Shown here: positions 51,051-60,798 of the stretch, piece by piece
How positions within the stretch are numbered: the first letter of the stretch is position 1
How the letters are laid out: each line of letters begins with the position of its first letter
Assembly: GCA_039621445.1 (NCBI GenBank)
Contig: CP154957.1
Coordinates: forward strand, 26,272,541-26,336,540
From: Euglena gracilis
Lineage: Eukaryota; Euglenida; Euglenophyceae; Euglenales
Direction: 5' to 3'
Length of the DNA: 64,000 nt
Program-made: the position numbers and the translations under genes
The notes under the pieces: generated by a model
The model's input: only the letters and a program-made list of their open reading frames with translations
What the model was told of the DNA's origin: nothing
Database searches by the model: none

Positions 51051-53502
51051 CCACCCCCTGGAACCCGAACGTGCCAGGTGTCTGGGCAGCTGGGGTCCCT
51101 CCAGCAGCGGGGACCTGGACCGGACTGCCCCCCGCAGCCATGGGACCCTGGGGCTGGCTGCCCCCCGCAGCCCTGGGACCCTGGGGATGGCTGCCCCCCG
51201 CAGCCGTGGGGCCCTGGGGCAGGCTGCCCCCCGCAGCCCTGGGACCCTGGGGTTGGCTGCCCCCCGCAGCCGTGGGGCCCTGGGGCAGGCTGCCCCCCGC
51301 AGCCATGGGGCCCTGGGGCTGGCTGCCCCCGGCAGCCATGGGACCCTGTGGCTGGCTGCCCCTTGGTTTCTTGGGGCCAGAACCCGAAAACCCACTGGGA
51401 AAAACTGCAGTCACAGAAGCTGGGCCCGGGGACACCACTTCCCCGGGTGTGTGGGCCACTGCCTCCGCTGCCCCGCTGCTGGGGCCAGCGGAGAGCCCCT
51501 GGGGGGCCACAGGCCCCTTGCCTCCCAGCAGGGTGGGATGGACTGGCAGCTGTTGCTGGGGGCCAGGAGGCATATTGCCCCCCGCGGCACCCGAGCCATT
51601 CACACTCTGGGCCCCCGGCCTGGGCTGTGTCTGTGAGCCCGTGATTGCCTGGGGCACTCTGGCTTCGGGGCCACGGGGGTCTTCGCTCTCCGGCCCCACT
51701 CCTCTGGGTGGCCCTGGTAGCTCCTGGATGGGGGGGCAAAATTTTCCAAAATTCTCGATTTTGTTTTCCAGAACGAAAAGCCGATTTTTTATTTCGGCAT
51801 TGTCTTTTGGTGTCCCCTTCATTGTTGAGTCCACCTCCAGGAGCAGGGCGTTGTGGGCCTGGATCACCTGCCCGTGGGTGGTGACCTCGGCCCACAGCTC
51901 CTGCAGGCTGTGGCCCTGCCCCTCAGCCCTGGCCCTTAGCTCCCTTATGTCTTCCCTTATGGTCCCTTGTTGTTCAGCGATGGCTGTGGCCTGTCCGTCC
52001 AGCTCTGCTCGAAAATTTTGCAGGGCCTGTGCAATCCCTGCATTTCTTTCTCGCAGCCCCCCGAGTTCACCCGTCAGCTGGTTTAATTTTTGGTCCAGGG
52101 CCTCGGCCTGGGCCTGCTGTCGCCCGCTGGCCAGCTCCTGGCTCCTCATCACCTCCTCCGTGGTGCGGACGGAGGTGACAAGGAGCTCTTCCATGTTTTT
52201 TACTCGCCCAGCCATCGCCTCGTTAAACCCCTGCCCTTCAGCTGGCTGGTGACCCCGGCTGGCGATGGCCTCGAGCCCCTGGACCCGCTGGGCTAGTTGG
52301 GCCACCGTCCCGAGGCTTTCGCTCAGCCGGCTGGTCACCAGCTCGCTGAGGGCTGTCATTCCCCCAGCAAAATTTTCCCTTTGCCCCTGCTGCAGCCTTT
52401 GAAAATTTTCAGCTAGCTGGGACGCTAGCCCAGCCTGGGTCCTTTCCATTTGCTGCACCACTCCTTGGAAATTTTCAGTGACCCGCTGAAACTGCAAGGA
52501 CACCAACTGCTCCAGGCGGCTAACTGAAGCAGCTGTGGTGGCCCCCGCTTCAGCGAGCCGACTTTGCAGGTCGCCAACCCAACCATCCAACCGCTGGATC
52601 TCCTGCCCCAGAACCACTGAGGCAGCGGCCTGTGCCTCCGCCTCCTCCCACAGCCTCTGGGGGGGGTGCGGGGGGTGCCTCCCCTTCGGGCTCTGTTCTG
52701 GCACCAACCCCCCCTGGGCCGTCTGGTCCTCGTCCTCCACCATTTCCCCTGCTGGGGGCAGCTCCTGCAGCTGCCATTGAATGGTTCCGTCTGGGGCATG
52801 TCCTTGGGGCCCATCATGCCCGGGCCCGGCATGCACCAGCGAGCAATGGTCGGGTCCGGCTGGGAAATGCCCAGACCCGACATGGCTCACCGGCGCATGT
52901 GCCGGCCCGGCATCCCCAGGGTTCTGCCAGGGCCCCGCCTCCAATAGAAGCGGCTGGGTCTGGTTTGAAAATTCTTCTTCATCTTCTTCTTCTGCTGGTT
53001 CTTCCTCTTCTTCTTTGATCTTCCCTCGCATTGCAAATTGCCACATGACCTGCCTGGTCATGTCATGCACAAACCCTGGCATGACCAAGCTGGGCATGCC
53101 GGAGAGCAGTCCCAGGCTGCTGGGCAATGCCATGCCGGACCCAGATGGTTCTGGTTGCTGGGGGTCCGGCTGGGCATGCCCGGCAATGGCCAGGAGCTGC
53201 TGGCCCTGGCCGCAATGGCTGGGGCTGTCATGGCTGTGGCGGGTGTCGTCCTCGTCCTCCTCCTGGTATTCTGGGAGTTCCCCAGGCTCACATAGTGTGA
53301 GCCCAGAGGGCTCAAACCCCCCTCCGCTACCATGTAGGGGTTGCCCCTCCTGAGGTCCCTGTGAAGGGACCCCTGGCGGCGCAACCCGCGTAGGATCGTT
53401 TAAATTTGAGCCCGTCGGGCCTGCAGGGGTTTCCCCTTGGTGAAAAAGTGGGGTGGGGGTTGGTGTTGGTGTAGGTGAAGCTGTAGAATTGGGAAAAGAC
53501 AT
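51022..53502 (-). CDS. Gag N-terminal part, starts inside the 5' LTR (826 aa)
   Basis: The ATG at 53502 lies in the 5' LTR. The first 57 residues are LTR-encoded (MSFPNSTASPTPTPTPTPLF…), and the PBS is read as part of the ORF (…QPL|HGSGG). Then come an acidic segment (KEEEEEPAEEEDEEEF), a long coiled coil at about 290-580 (LGQEIQRLDGWVGDLQSRL … IREDIRELRARAEGQG) and ten collagen-like QPQGPMAAGGS repeats near the end. Structural role by position; no cargo domain seen. The frame closes at 51022 and the capsid region continues in another frame. Confidence 0.75.
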   Translation of the reverse strand: MSFPNSTASPTPTPTPTPLFHQGETPAGPTGSNLNDPTRVAPPGVPSQGPQEGQPLHGSGGGFEPSGLTLCEPGELPEYQEEDEDDTRHSHDSPSHCGQGQQLLAIAGHAQPDPQQPEPSGSGMALPSSLGLLSGMPSLVMPGFVHDMTRQVMWQFAMRGKIKEEEEEPAEEEDEEEFSNQTQPLLLEAGPWQNPGDAGPAHAPVSHVGSGHFPAGPDHCSLVHAGPGHDGPQGHAPDGTIQWQLQELPPAGEMVEDEDQTAQGGLVPEQSPKGRHPPHPPQRLWEEAEAQAAASVVLGQEIQRLDGWVGDLQSRLAEAGATTAASVSRLEQLVSLQFQRVTENFQGVVQQMERTQAGLASQLAENFQRLQQGQRENFAGGMTALSELVTSRLSESLGTVAQLAQRVQGLEAIASRGHQPAEGQGFNEAMAGRVKNMEELLVTSVRTTEEVMRSQELASGRQQAQAEALDQKLNQLTGELGGLRERNAGIAQALQNFRAELDGQATAIAEQQGTIREDIRELRARAEGQGHSLQELWAEVTTHGQVIQAHNALLLEVDSTMKGTPKDNAEIKNRLFVLENKIENFGKFCPPIQELPGPPRGVGPESEDPRGPEARVPQAITGSQTQPRPGAQSVNGSGAAGGNMPPGPQQQLPVHPTLLGGKGPVAPQGLSAGPSSGAAEAVAHTPGEVVSPGPASVTAVFPSGFSGSGPKKPRGSQPQGPMAAGGSQPQGPMAAGGSLPQGPTAAGGSQPQGPRAAGGSLPQGPTAAGGSHPQGPRAAGGSQPQGPMAAGGSPVQVPAAGGTPAAQTPGTFGFQGVDWEESGTPD
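53321..53332 (-). other. Primer-binding site, 13.3-kb element
   Basis: TGGTAGCGGAGG directly follows the 5' LTR on the minus strand. It differs by one base from TGGTAGCAGAGG, the complement of the animal initiator tRNA-Met 3' end. It lies within the gag reading frame. Confidence 0.7.
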
Positions 53503-54007
53503 ACTTTTGCTTCAACAAATGAACTTGAATACTTGAATAATCAATGAGACTTGAACTTGAAATTTGTAATTTGTATTTCCTTGATTTCCTTGAATTGGCT
53601 TGCAAGCAAACAATTGGTGACACAAATGATGTGAACAGAGTGTGAACAGAGCCCTGCGCAGAAAATGTACAATTGGAGGGGGGCTACAGCTGGGGGGGCT
53701 ACTTGGTATACTTTGCGCAATTCTTAATGAATTGCGCCATCCTGGCGCCCACCAAGGAGGTGCGCATCCTTGCGCAACGCCCGGGGGGGCTTGCGCATCC
53801 CCTTGGGGGTTGCCTGTTGGCCCCCTCAACCTAACCCCATCCTTTACCTTCCCTTGCCTTGGTCAAAATGGGCTGTGGGGCCCCCTTGGGGGCCAGTGGG
53901 GCCTCAAAAGGCCCTTGGGGGCCTTGGAGCCCCCTCGCGGCCCTTCGTGGCCCCTTTGGGCCCCCTTGGGACCCCCCTTTGGGGCGGGCACCCTCGGACC
54001 GCGCACA
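53333..54007 (-). repeat. 13.3-kb element 5' LTR (675 bp)
   Basis: As the 3' LTR plus an 11-bp tandem duplication (TGTGAACAGAG, about 53630-53655). Contains the gag start codon at 53502. Confidence 0.92.
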
Positions 54008-54011
54008 GAAC

Positions 54012-55403
54012 AAGGTGAAGCCCCAATGGGACGGTGACCCCACCACGTGGAAACAATTTTTCCGCGATTGGGAATATTACTGGGATTTGAAGGGACCCAC
54101 CCAAGATGACAACCCGGAGGTAATCAAGATGGAATTCATCGATTGCCTCCCCAGGGATGAAAAAGAACGCGCCAGACAATTGGTCGTTGGCAGGCGCATT
54201 TCTTTTGAAGAATTGGTCGAGCAATATGCTTCCTCATGCTCCAGTTTGGTTTCCAGAATCAGTCTGGAAAACAAATGGCGGCAATTCACCCCCCCCCCGG
54301 ACCGCAAATGGAAGTCGATAGACTTATGGTACTCCAAGTGGCTTGCATCAGCAGCCGAGGTTGATCAGTTAGGGGAAAAGCAAATCAAAGAACAATTTGA
54401 TGCGGTATTACTGCGCTACATCCCCAAACTCATCAAGCAAGTTCAACGCGAGGAACTCGCGGGACACATTTTGACTCTCGATGAGAGATGGAATTATATT
54501 TCCAAACAAATGAAGTTATCACAACTTCTGGGACAGATTGAATCGGCATATCACCACCACCCTACCGCAGGTGTACCCACCGGTTCAGTCCATGCAGTCC
54601 AAAGGACTACCTCCCCAAAATCACCAAAATCACCATCGAGTGATTCTAAAACGCGCTATCCGCGCTCAAACCCCAAATCCCCGACACGGGAATCCAAACT
54701 GCGCTATTCGCGCTCTTCTGACCAAGTTTCGGACAAAGTGTGCTTTTTGTGTAATCAGCCGGGACATATGTCTCGCGAATGTCCGAACCCCCAAGCGCGA
54801 AAGCGCAGTAAGAGCCCCCGAGGATCCCTCTCTTCCTGGAGTTCGCGTTCCTCACGATCTGCGCATTCGCAGCGGTCGGGATACCGATCGGGTGATGGAA
54901 GACCGCGTTCCCGTTCACCCCACCGCAATAGCGGACGTGGTTTCAAACCGCGAGGTCGGTCCCCCCGCCCCCCTACCCGCAATTGGGATGCAAATCGCGA
55001 TTCTTCGCGATCGCGGTCGCGAAGTGGATCATCATCTTCGCGATCCGACCGCGGTCGAGCGGATAACCGCTCCCCGCGTCGCTATGATGCCAAAAGGCAA
55101 TCGCATTCTCGAAATCGTTGTTCCCTTTGTGGGTCTAAAGACCACCATTCATCCAAGTGCCCCCGTTCCCGCTCTCCCCGCCCTAGCCATGGTCGTCGCG
55201 ATTCCAATCGCGGTTCTGCCAATAGGCAGCCGATTGGTTTCAAAATATCCTCTATCGAGGAAAAAGACCTGGCTTCGGGCAGGGAGGGGGATGAGAGCAC
55301 CGACGATGAGTTGGTGGAAGACAGGAATGCCATTTGCGCGATACGCGCAATTTATTCTAGGAAGGCTACCATAGGCCAAAAGGCCGACTCCGATATGGAG
55401 TAG
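54012..55403 (+). CDS. Host element gag, segment 4 (capsid-like region, RS domain, two CCHC knuckles)
   Basis: After removal of the 13.3-kb element and one GAAC copy, …RIAIAN joins KVKPQWDGDPTTWK in frame. Capsid-like part: KQFFRDWEYYWDLKG … RISFEELVEQYASS. Two zinc knuckles, CFLCNQPGHMSREC and CSLCGSKDHHSSKC, are separated by a long Arg-Ser-rich stretch, an unusual gag feature suggesting RNA binding or SR-protein-like behaviour. It ends at UAG 55401-55403, in frame with pol. Confidence 0.85.
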   Translation, partial: KVKPQWDGDPTTWKQFFRDWEYYWDLKGPTQDDNPEVIKMEFIDCLPRDEKERARQLVVGRRISFEELVEQYASSCSSLVSRISLENKWRQFTPPPDRKWKSIDLWYSKWLASAAEVDQLGEKQIKEQFDAVLLRYIPKLIKQVQREELAGHILTLDERWNYISKQMKLSQLLGQIESAYHHHPTAGVPTGSVHAVQRTTSPKSPKSPSSDSKTRYPRSNPKSPTRESKLRYSRSSDQVSDKVCFLCNQPGHMSRECPNPQARKRSKSPRGSLSSWSSRSSRSAHSQRSGYRSGDGRPRSRSPHRNSGRGFKPRGRSPRPPTRNWDANRDSSRSRSRSGSSSSRSDRGRADNRSPRRYDAKRQSHSRNRCSLCGSKDHHSSKCPRSRSPRPSHGRRDSNRGSANRQPIGFKISSIEEKDLASGREGDESTDDELVEDRNAICAIRAIYSRKATIGQKADSDME

Positions 55404-55437
55404 CGGAGCCCGAGGTCTGAGTGCACGGACCTCTGGG
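55401..55437 (+). promoter_or_regulatory. Gag UAG with downstream stem-loop (readthrough signal)
   Basis: UAG 55401-55403 is followed 5 nt later by CCCGAGGTC (55409-55417), a 10-nt loop, GACCTC (55428-55433), one bulged T and GGG (55435-55437): nine base pairs. The frame is open on both sides. A stem-loop just 3' of a gag stop is typical of readthrough retroviruses and retroelements. Confidence 0.6.
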
Positions 55438-58400
55438 CTGATGAACAGATGGAGGTAGGAACTGATCACCCCTGCCCCCCCTGCCCATCGGTCTTTTTGG
55501 TCGGTACTCGGAAAATTTTCGGGTCCCCCACTCCCCGCGCCAAATTTTTGCTTGGAATGTTGAGCAAAGTAAGCCAAGGGTCATGGAACAGTTGGCGCAA
55601 CAACAATTTTACACCCGACCCTTCGCTTTGCGTACCCCCCATGGAACTTTTGGTCGAAGCGAAAATCAAAACGCAAAATTTCTGTGCACAAGCCAAAATT
55701 TTAGTCGACACAGGGTGTCGAATCCCCCTTCTTTTCCGCAAAGGACTTATACCCACCCCCCTCTTGGTTCATGCCAAGAAACCCATCAAAATTATGACCG
55801 CTGACAACAGCCCCATGTGCGGTGGTGACTTGGGATTCATTTTGGACATAGTCCTCCCCATTATCCCGAAGCACCACACACACACCCCACAATTCCAAAA
55901 TTTTCTGGGTACTTGGGCATTCCAGGCGAATATCGCCGGGTCAGATGTCATACTCGGTTTTCCGTTCCTCAGGCAACACCGATTGGTGGTGGATTGTCCT
56001 TCGCACGGTTTGCGCACTACCCCCCGCACACACACCACACCCCCGAATTTGTTCCCCGTGACATCCCCCAGGATGTCCCCCCGCATTTCCACAACGTTTT
56101 CCACAACCGAAAACCCCGTTCCCTACCCTAGGGGTAAAGAGAAAGCTGCCCCCCTACCCACCGCACTTTTACCGCTCGTTTCCCATGCGGTCGGGAAAGC
56201 CAGTAGCTTAACCCCGCACGTTTCGCTGGGTTCCCAGGCGAAATCCCAAAGGCCTGAAGTAATTACGGTGTCGAGTAGCCCAGCTGCCCAACTTTTTCGT
56301 TTTTCACCAGTTGTGTCGATTTCAGACACCCCTGTACACCCCCCAGCAGCTGTCCCAACCGACACCAACTTATGCACTGACACCCACACAAACGCGCACC
56401 ACATGCACCAACCATCCTACCAATGCGCCCACTGTCGGAGAATTTCCGCTTACCATGATTTTGATTGGGGATGTGTAGTTGAAACTTCCAAACTAATCCG
56501 ATTGGATCCTGCAACCGGGATTTTTTCCCCCCCTACACCTGGTAGTGGTACCTCTACACTTGGTACGGATTTAATAGATAACCAAAAGGTACACAGCCTT
56601 GGTACCATGGGTGATACACCCATCAGTATACTTGGTAATTATTCACAGCTCACAAATCCACTTGGTGGTTTTTCGCAATTCGCGAAAGTGAATCAAGCAC
56701 TACAGTGCAAAGGCATAGCCTCCGTCTTCGGATTTGCGCATAGCGCTCCCTATGTGCCTATGGCGCTCTCCAACACCCCCGCGCATATCGCGCTTGCCGC
56801 ACATAGTGCGAATCCCGCACATAGTGCGAATCCCGCGCATATCGCGAATTTCGCGCTATCGAGCATCCCCGATGATTGGGTAGATGCCCCCCCCACCCAT
56901 GCCCCCCCTGGATTGAGTCCTATGGACATGTATGTGGATGATTCACAATTCCGTTGTTCTGTGTTACAGCGTGTTCCCCCCCTTCAGGATGTTGAGCAGA
57001 TCTCCAAGTACACCAAGGATACCTGGAATGCTTTTCAGTTCGGTCAATATCGAATTTTGAAACATTGGTTTTCAAAAATCGCCGATATGGCGGATTCTTT
57101 TGATTTGACCTTAGAAATTGATGCATTCTCTTCCAACGCGCTTTCGCGATTACCGCGACATTGGTCGCAACATTCTAACGCTTTTGATAAGTTTTGGGGA
57201 GACACTATCCTATGGATGCATCCCCCCCTAAAACTTATCCCGCTTGTTGTAGATAAGATTTTCAAGGATCAAGCGCGAGGCGCATTACTTGTTCCTGTGA
57301 ATCCCGAAGCGGAATGGTTTCAAAATTTGACTTATGTCACATTTTATTTGTGGGACCTACCAAACGATGTTCCTCTATTCGAGGATTTCCGTGGTGTGGT
57401 ATTACCACCTTTTCAAGAAATCATTTTCCGTGTTTGTTTCTTTGATGCTTTCCATGTTTCTCAATCTCCACCCCTGAATGTTAGTGTGTTGGATCATACT
57501 GACCATGTGGGAGCCGATACGGCTTTTGTCCGTAATGCCGATAGGCATCACCGTTCGGAACCCCCTATGGTCGATATGACCCATAAACAGGTTTCCGCTG
57601 TCATTGAAAGTGCAGGACAGCACCCCAATTCAGCAGAATTTTGTACGCGCATCAGTCGCGAATTTTCTGGTGTTTTGGAAAATCCTGTTTACGCTTGCGA
57701 TATAGATCCCGCTATCCGCGGACCTTTTGGAGTTTGTAAGATCGAGATTAAGGAAGGCGCAAAGCCAATGCATCGGAAATTTTTCCGTTGTTCAGGAGAA
57801 AGAGAGATAGCTCTCAATGAAATGATTGAAAAGCTCATAGAGCAGAAGTGGATCATCCGTTCCAAGAGTGAATGGACGTCACAAGCTTTTGTGGTTCCTA
57901 AGCCCCCAGACCCATCAGGTCAGAAAAAGTGGAGGCTAGTACTGGATTATCGGTACTTAAACTCACAAACTAAGGATGACCCATTCCCGTTACCTCTAAA
58001 TGAGGACCTCATCACAAAACAAGCGGATAACCGCTTGTGGTCAATTTTCGACCTGGAGGATGGTTTCCACCAAATGCATCTGGATCCCGATTCGCAAGCC
58101 TATACGGCTTTTGTAACATCCAAAGGTGTTTACCAATGGACGGTTTTACCAATGGGTGTTAAGAATGGACCAGCAATGTTTCAGCGCATGATCCAATGGG
58201 TCTTACGGGATTTACCGTTTGCGCTGGTATACATTGATGATGTTTTGGTTGGTACCCCCCCTCCTTCAGCGAATACACACGGGAATATTCTCGACATTCA
58301 CTATCGTGATGTTCGCGCGGTATTAGCCGCATTTCTCAAACACAGACTTTTTGTGAAAGGTGCTAAAATGCACTTATTTCGCGAAACGATAAAGTTTTGC

Positions 58401-59123
58401 GGTCACATTCTCAATAATGGCCAACGCCGAGCGGCGCCTAGCAAACTAGAGGCCATTAAGAAATGGACACCTGAGGTCATCAAGACCATCACCCATTTGA
58501 AAGGATTTTTGGGATTAGCCCAATACTACGCGATTTACATGAAAGATTTCACAAAAATCGCGGTACCTCTATCGAGGCAACTCAAAAATCGCGCACCCGA
58601 AAATACCAAAATTAAATGGGACGCAGATATGCGTGAAGCTCTAGAGAGCATTAAAAAGCTAATGCTTGAAAATGTCGTACTCGACATCGCGGATCCCTAC
58701 AAGCCTTATGTGCTAGAAGTCGATAGCAGCGATTATGCTGTAGGCGGAGTTCTAAGCCAGCATAATGCGGCTAACGAATTACGCCCTGTAGCATTCTTCA
58801 GTAGAAAGCTACAAGGTGAAGACGGCAAAGGCCAAGTCAAATGGAGTATCCGTGAAAAGGAAACGTACACAATCGTACTTATTTTGCAAAAATTAGGTAG
58901 GTGGGTCGCCAGTTCCTTGGTACAAATACTTGTGTTGACTGACCATGAGAGTCTTCAACACTGGTATACCGAGGATCTGAATAAAGCCATGTCATCCGTA
59001 GGCCGAAGATGCCGATGGCATGAATTTTTGAGCCAGTTCAACCTAGTGGTTGCACATACCCCTGGCCATACACAAAAAAGTAGCAGACCCGCTCAGTCGA
59101 GCACCCTGGCATTACCCCGGTAA
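55404..59123 (+). CDS. Host element pol: protease, degenerate Dam-like domain, RT, RNase H
   Basis: Same frame as gag across the UAG; first Met at 55449 (1,224 aa numbered from there). Protease: KILVDTGCRIPLLF (DTG at 87) and GSDVILGFPFL. A Dam-like domain at about 550-650 (EIDAFSSNALSRLPRHW) has HPPL instead of NPPY (about 590), so methylation activity is unlikely. RT from about 757: FDLEDGFHQMHLD and catalytic YIDD at 928. RNase H: LEVDSSDYAVGG, then TDHESLQHW. Near 59080 the frame shifts at an A-run (HTPGHTQK, where VADPLSR continues in the +1 frame), consistent with one inserted A. Domain order differs from the 13.3-kb element, where Dam precedes the protease. Confidence 0.88.
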   Translation, partial: RSPRSECTDLWADEQMEVGTDHPCPPCPSVFLVGTRKIFGSPTPRAKFLLGMLSKVSQGSWNSWRNNNFTPDPSLCVPPMELLVEAKIKTQNFCAQAKILVDTGCRIPLLFRKGLIPTPLLVHAKKPIKIMTADNSPMCGGDLGFILDIVLPIIPKHHTHTPQFQNFLGTWAFQANIAGSDVILGFPFLRQHRLVVDCPSHGLRTTPRTHTTPPNLFPVTSPRMSPRISTTFSTTENPVPYPRGKEKAAPLPTALLPLVSHAVGKASSLTPHVSLGSQAKSQRPEVITVSSSPAAQLFRFSPVVSISDTPVHPPAAVPTDTNLCTDTHTNAHHMHQPSYQCAHCRRISAYHDFDWGCVVETSKLIRLDPATGIFSPPTPGSGTSTLGTDLIDNQKVHSLGTMGDTPISILGNYSQLTNPLGGFSQFAKVNQALQCKGIASVFGFAHSAPYVPMALSNTPAHIALAAHSANPAHSANPAHIANFALSSIPDDWVDAPPTHAPPGLSPMDMYVDDSQFRCSVLQRVPPLQDVEQISKYTKDTWNAFQFGQYRILKHWFSKIADMADSFDLTLEIDAFSSNALSRLPRHWSQHSNAFDKFWGDTILWMHPPLKLIPLVVDKIFKDQARGALLVPVNPEAEWFQNLTYVTFYLWDLPNDVPLFEDFRGVVLPPFQEIIFRVCFFDAFHVSQSPPLNVSVLDHTDHVGADTAFVRNADRHHRSEPPMVDMTHKQVSAVIESAGQHPNSAEFCTRISREFSGVLENPVYACDIDPAIRGPFGVCKIEIKEGAKPMHRKFFRCSGEREIALNEMIEKLIEQKWIIRSKSEWTSQAFVVPKPPDPSGQKKWRLVLDYRYLNSQTKDDPFPLPLNEDLITKQADNRLWSIFDLEDGFHQMHLDPDSQAYTAFVTSKGVYQWTVLPMGVKNGPAMFQRMIQWVLRDLPFALVYIDDVLVGTPPPSANTHGNILDIHYRDVRAVLAAFLKHRLFVKGAKMHLFRETIKFCGHILNNGQRRAAPSKLEAIKKWTPEVIKTITHLKGFLGLAQYYAIYMKDFTKIAVPLSRQLKNRAPENTKIKWDADMREALESIKKLMLENVVLDIADPYKPYVLEVDSSDYAVGGVLSQHNAANELRPVAFFSRKLQGEDGKGQVKWSIREKETYTIVLILQKLGRWVASSLVQILVLTDHESLQHWYTEDLNKAMSSVGRRCRWHEFLSQFNLVVAHTPGHTQKSSRPAQSSTLALPR

Positions 59124-60798
59124 CCCGGATGAAGGTGATGCCACCTTTCATGGAAGCCAAGAGGCTGATGAATTTGCACGTCGATATGACGCAGCCGACG
59201 ATATTTTGGATTCTTTTCCCGTTTCATCGATTTTTCGATCGTTGCCAGTTTCTCCTATACGGGGGAGAAGGCGGCGAGGCCGCACACCTGGTCCCCGTCG
59301 CATTACGCGATCTGAATCTCCTTCCCCCCTCTTCTTTCGCGAATGGGATTATTCCCATGACCCTGTATATAGCACGATAGTGCACAGACTGCGCAATGGT
59401 GAGGTTGTACATAATTATTCCCTTTCCCCTTTACGGTTGGTTTACCGCGATGATGCGGGATATAAATATTGTATACCCCGTGACTTGGTTGATGAAGTAC
59501 TTTTGTGTTATCACAACCAAGGTCACCCTGGGGCCCCCAAACTTCTTTCTTTGGTGGGTCGCAGGTACTGTACAACCCTGAAAGAAAACGATTTGCATTC
59601 GCGCTGCTTGCAAATTTCGCAACGGTGCCAAATTTGTCAAGCGGAAAAACCGCGCAGAGGTACCCCCCCTGGTACGCTGGACTTTTTCCCCGTACCCCCT
59701 GACATTTTTACGTCCCTCTGCATGAATTTTCTGGAATTAGAACCTTGCAAAGGATCGGACGGCAAAATTTACGATTATGTTTTTGTTGTCGTCTGTCGGC
59801 TGAGTGGCTACATAGTAGCCATTCAATGCCAAAAGGCAGGGTTGACCGCGCAAATTTTAGCGCAGATATTTATGGAGAAGTGTATCTGCCTAGTGGGCTT
59901 ACCGAATGAGATTGTCAGTGATCAAGATCATTTGATCTCCTCTCGATTCTTCACAACCCTATGTGGTTTACTGGGAATCGAACAGCATTTTTCCATTATA
60001 TATCGCCCGAAGGGGAATGGCCGCGCCGAGGCAGCAGTGAAAGCTGTTGTTAATATGCTCCGTCTTTCACTGGCTGACTCGCGCCAGGCCTGGGTCCAGG
60101 TTTTGCCATGGTCCCTCTTTTATATAAACACCCTACCGTGTTTAGTTTTACCCCACTCCCCATACAAAATTGTTTTTGGGCGAGACCCCCCAGCAATTGG
60201 TGATATACCATCAGAGAGACCAGCTCGAAGTAGCGTAACCTGTGAGGCATGGTTCTCAGAAGTAGAGTCTCTCAGAACTACTGTTCAAAAGCGCATCACT
60301 GACATCCATTCTCAAAAGAGAAATAAATTTTTACAAGAATTCAAATCACCTGACTATAGTGCTGGTGATCGCGTATGGGTTCGGAATAACCGAATCCGTA
60401 TGCAGGCTTCCAAGCTAGACCCCCTCTGGCTCGGACCCTGTGAAATCCTCGAACGCGTTGGTAACAGTGGCCGCTATAGGGTGGCACTGCCCAACGGGAT
60501 CGAGGATGTGCACATGGATGATTTCAAGCCATATCTTTCCCCGCCTAATGGCAAAGCACTACCGTGCCTTTATTTTAATCCCCGTTCCAAGTTACCCGAA
60601 ACGGATGATTTTGTGGTGGACCAAATTCTCGATCACAAGATTGATCGAGGAGTCCACTACTGGAAGGTCAGGTGGGAAGGCTATGGGCCAGAGGAGAACA
60701 CCTGGGAGCCAGCCTCCAGTTTTATTGGTTATGTCCAACAGGACTGGAAGCTGTGGAATAAAAGAAATAACATAGACATTTCTGTGAATAATTTTTGA
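59084..60798 (+). CDS. Host element integrase with chromodomain
   Basis: Continues pol after a single-base frameshift (VADPLSRAPWHYPG). HHCC finger HNQGHPGAPKLL … CQICQAEKP. The usual first catalytic Asp is Asn (SLCMNFLELE); the second Asp (IVSDQDHLISS) and the Glu (GNGRAEAAVK) are present, so strand transfer should be lost. A GPY/F-like part follows (LDPLWLGPCEILERVG). The C-terminal chromodomain is canonical (FVVDQILDHKIDRG, YWKVRWEGYGPEENTWEP). Confidence 0.88.

Larger units (their letters stand above)
40727..54007 (-). mobile_element. Autonomous Ty3/gypsy element with two DNA-methyltransferase domains (13,281 bp)
   Basis: LTRs 40727-41390 (664 bp) and 53333-54007 (675 bp) begin and end TG…CA and are flanked by GAAC at 40723-40726 and 54008-54011. 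They differ by about four substitutions and one 11-bp tandem duplication, so insertion is recent. On the minus strand: 5' LTR, PBS TGGTAGCGGAGG, gag (coiled coil, collagen-like repeats, two CCHC knuckles), UGA, then Dam-like, C5-methyltransferase-like, protease, RT, RNase H, integrase, chromodomain, purine tract, 3' LTR. It lies inside the gag of the host element, opposite in orientation. Confidence 0.92.

Noticed and set aside
54538-55374. A 278-codon frame overlapping gag segment 4
   Set aside because: A +1 shadow of the Arg-Ser-rich gag region; the gag frame has both CCHC knuckles and joins pol.
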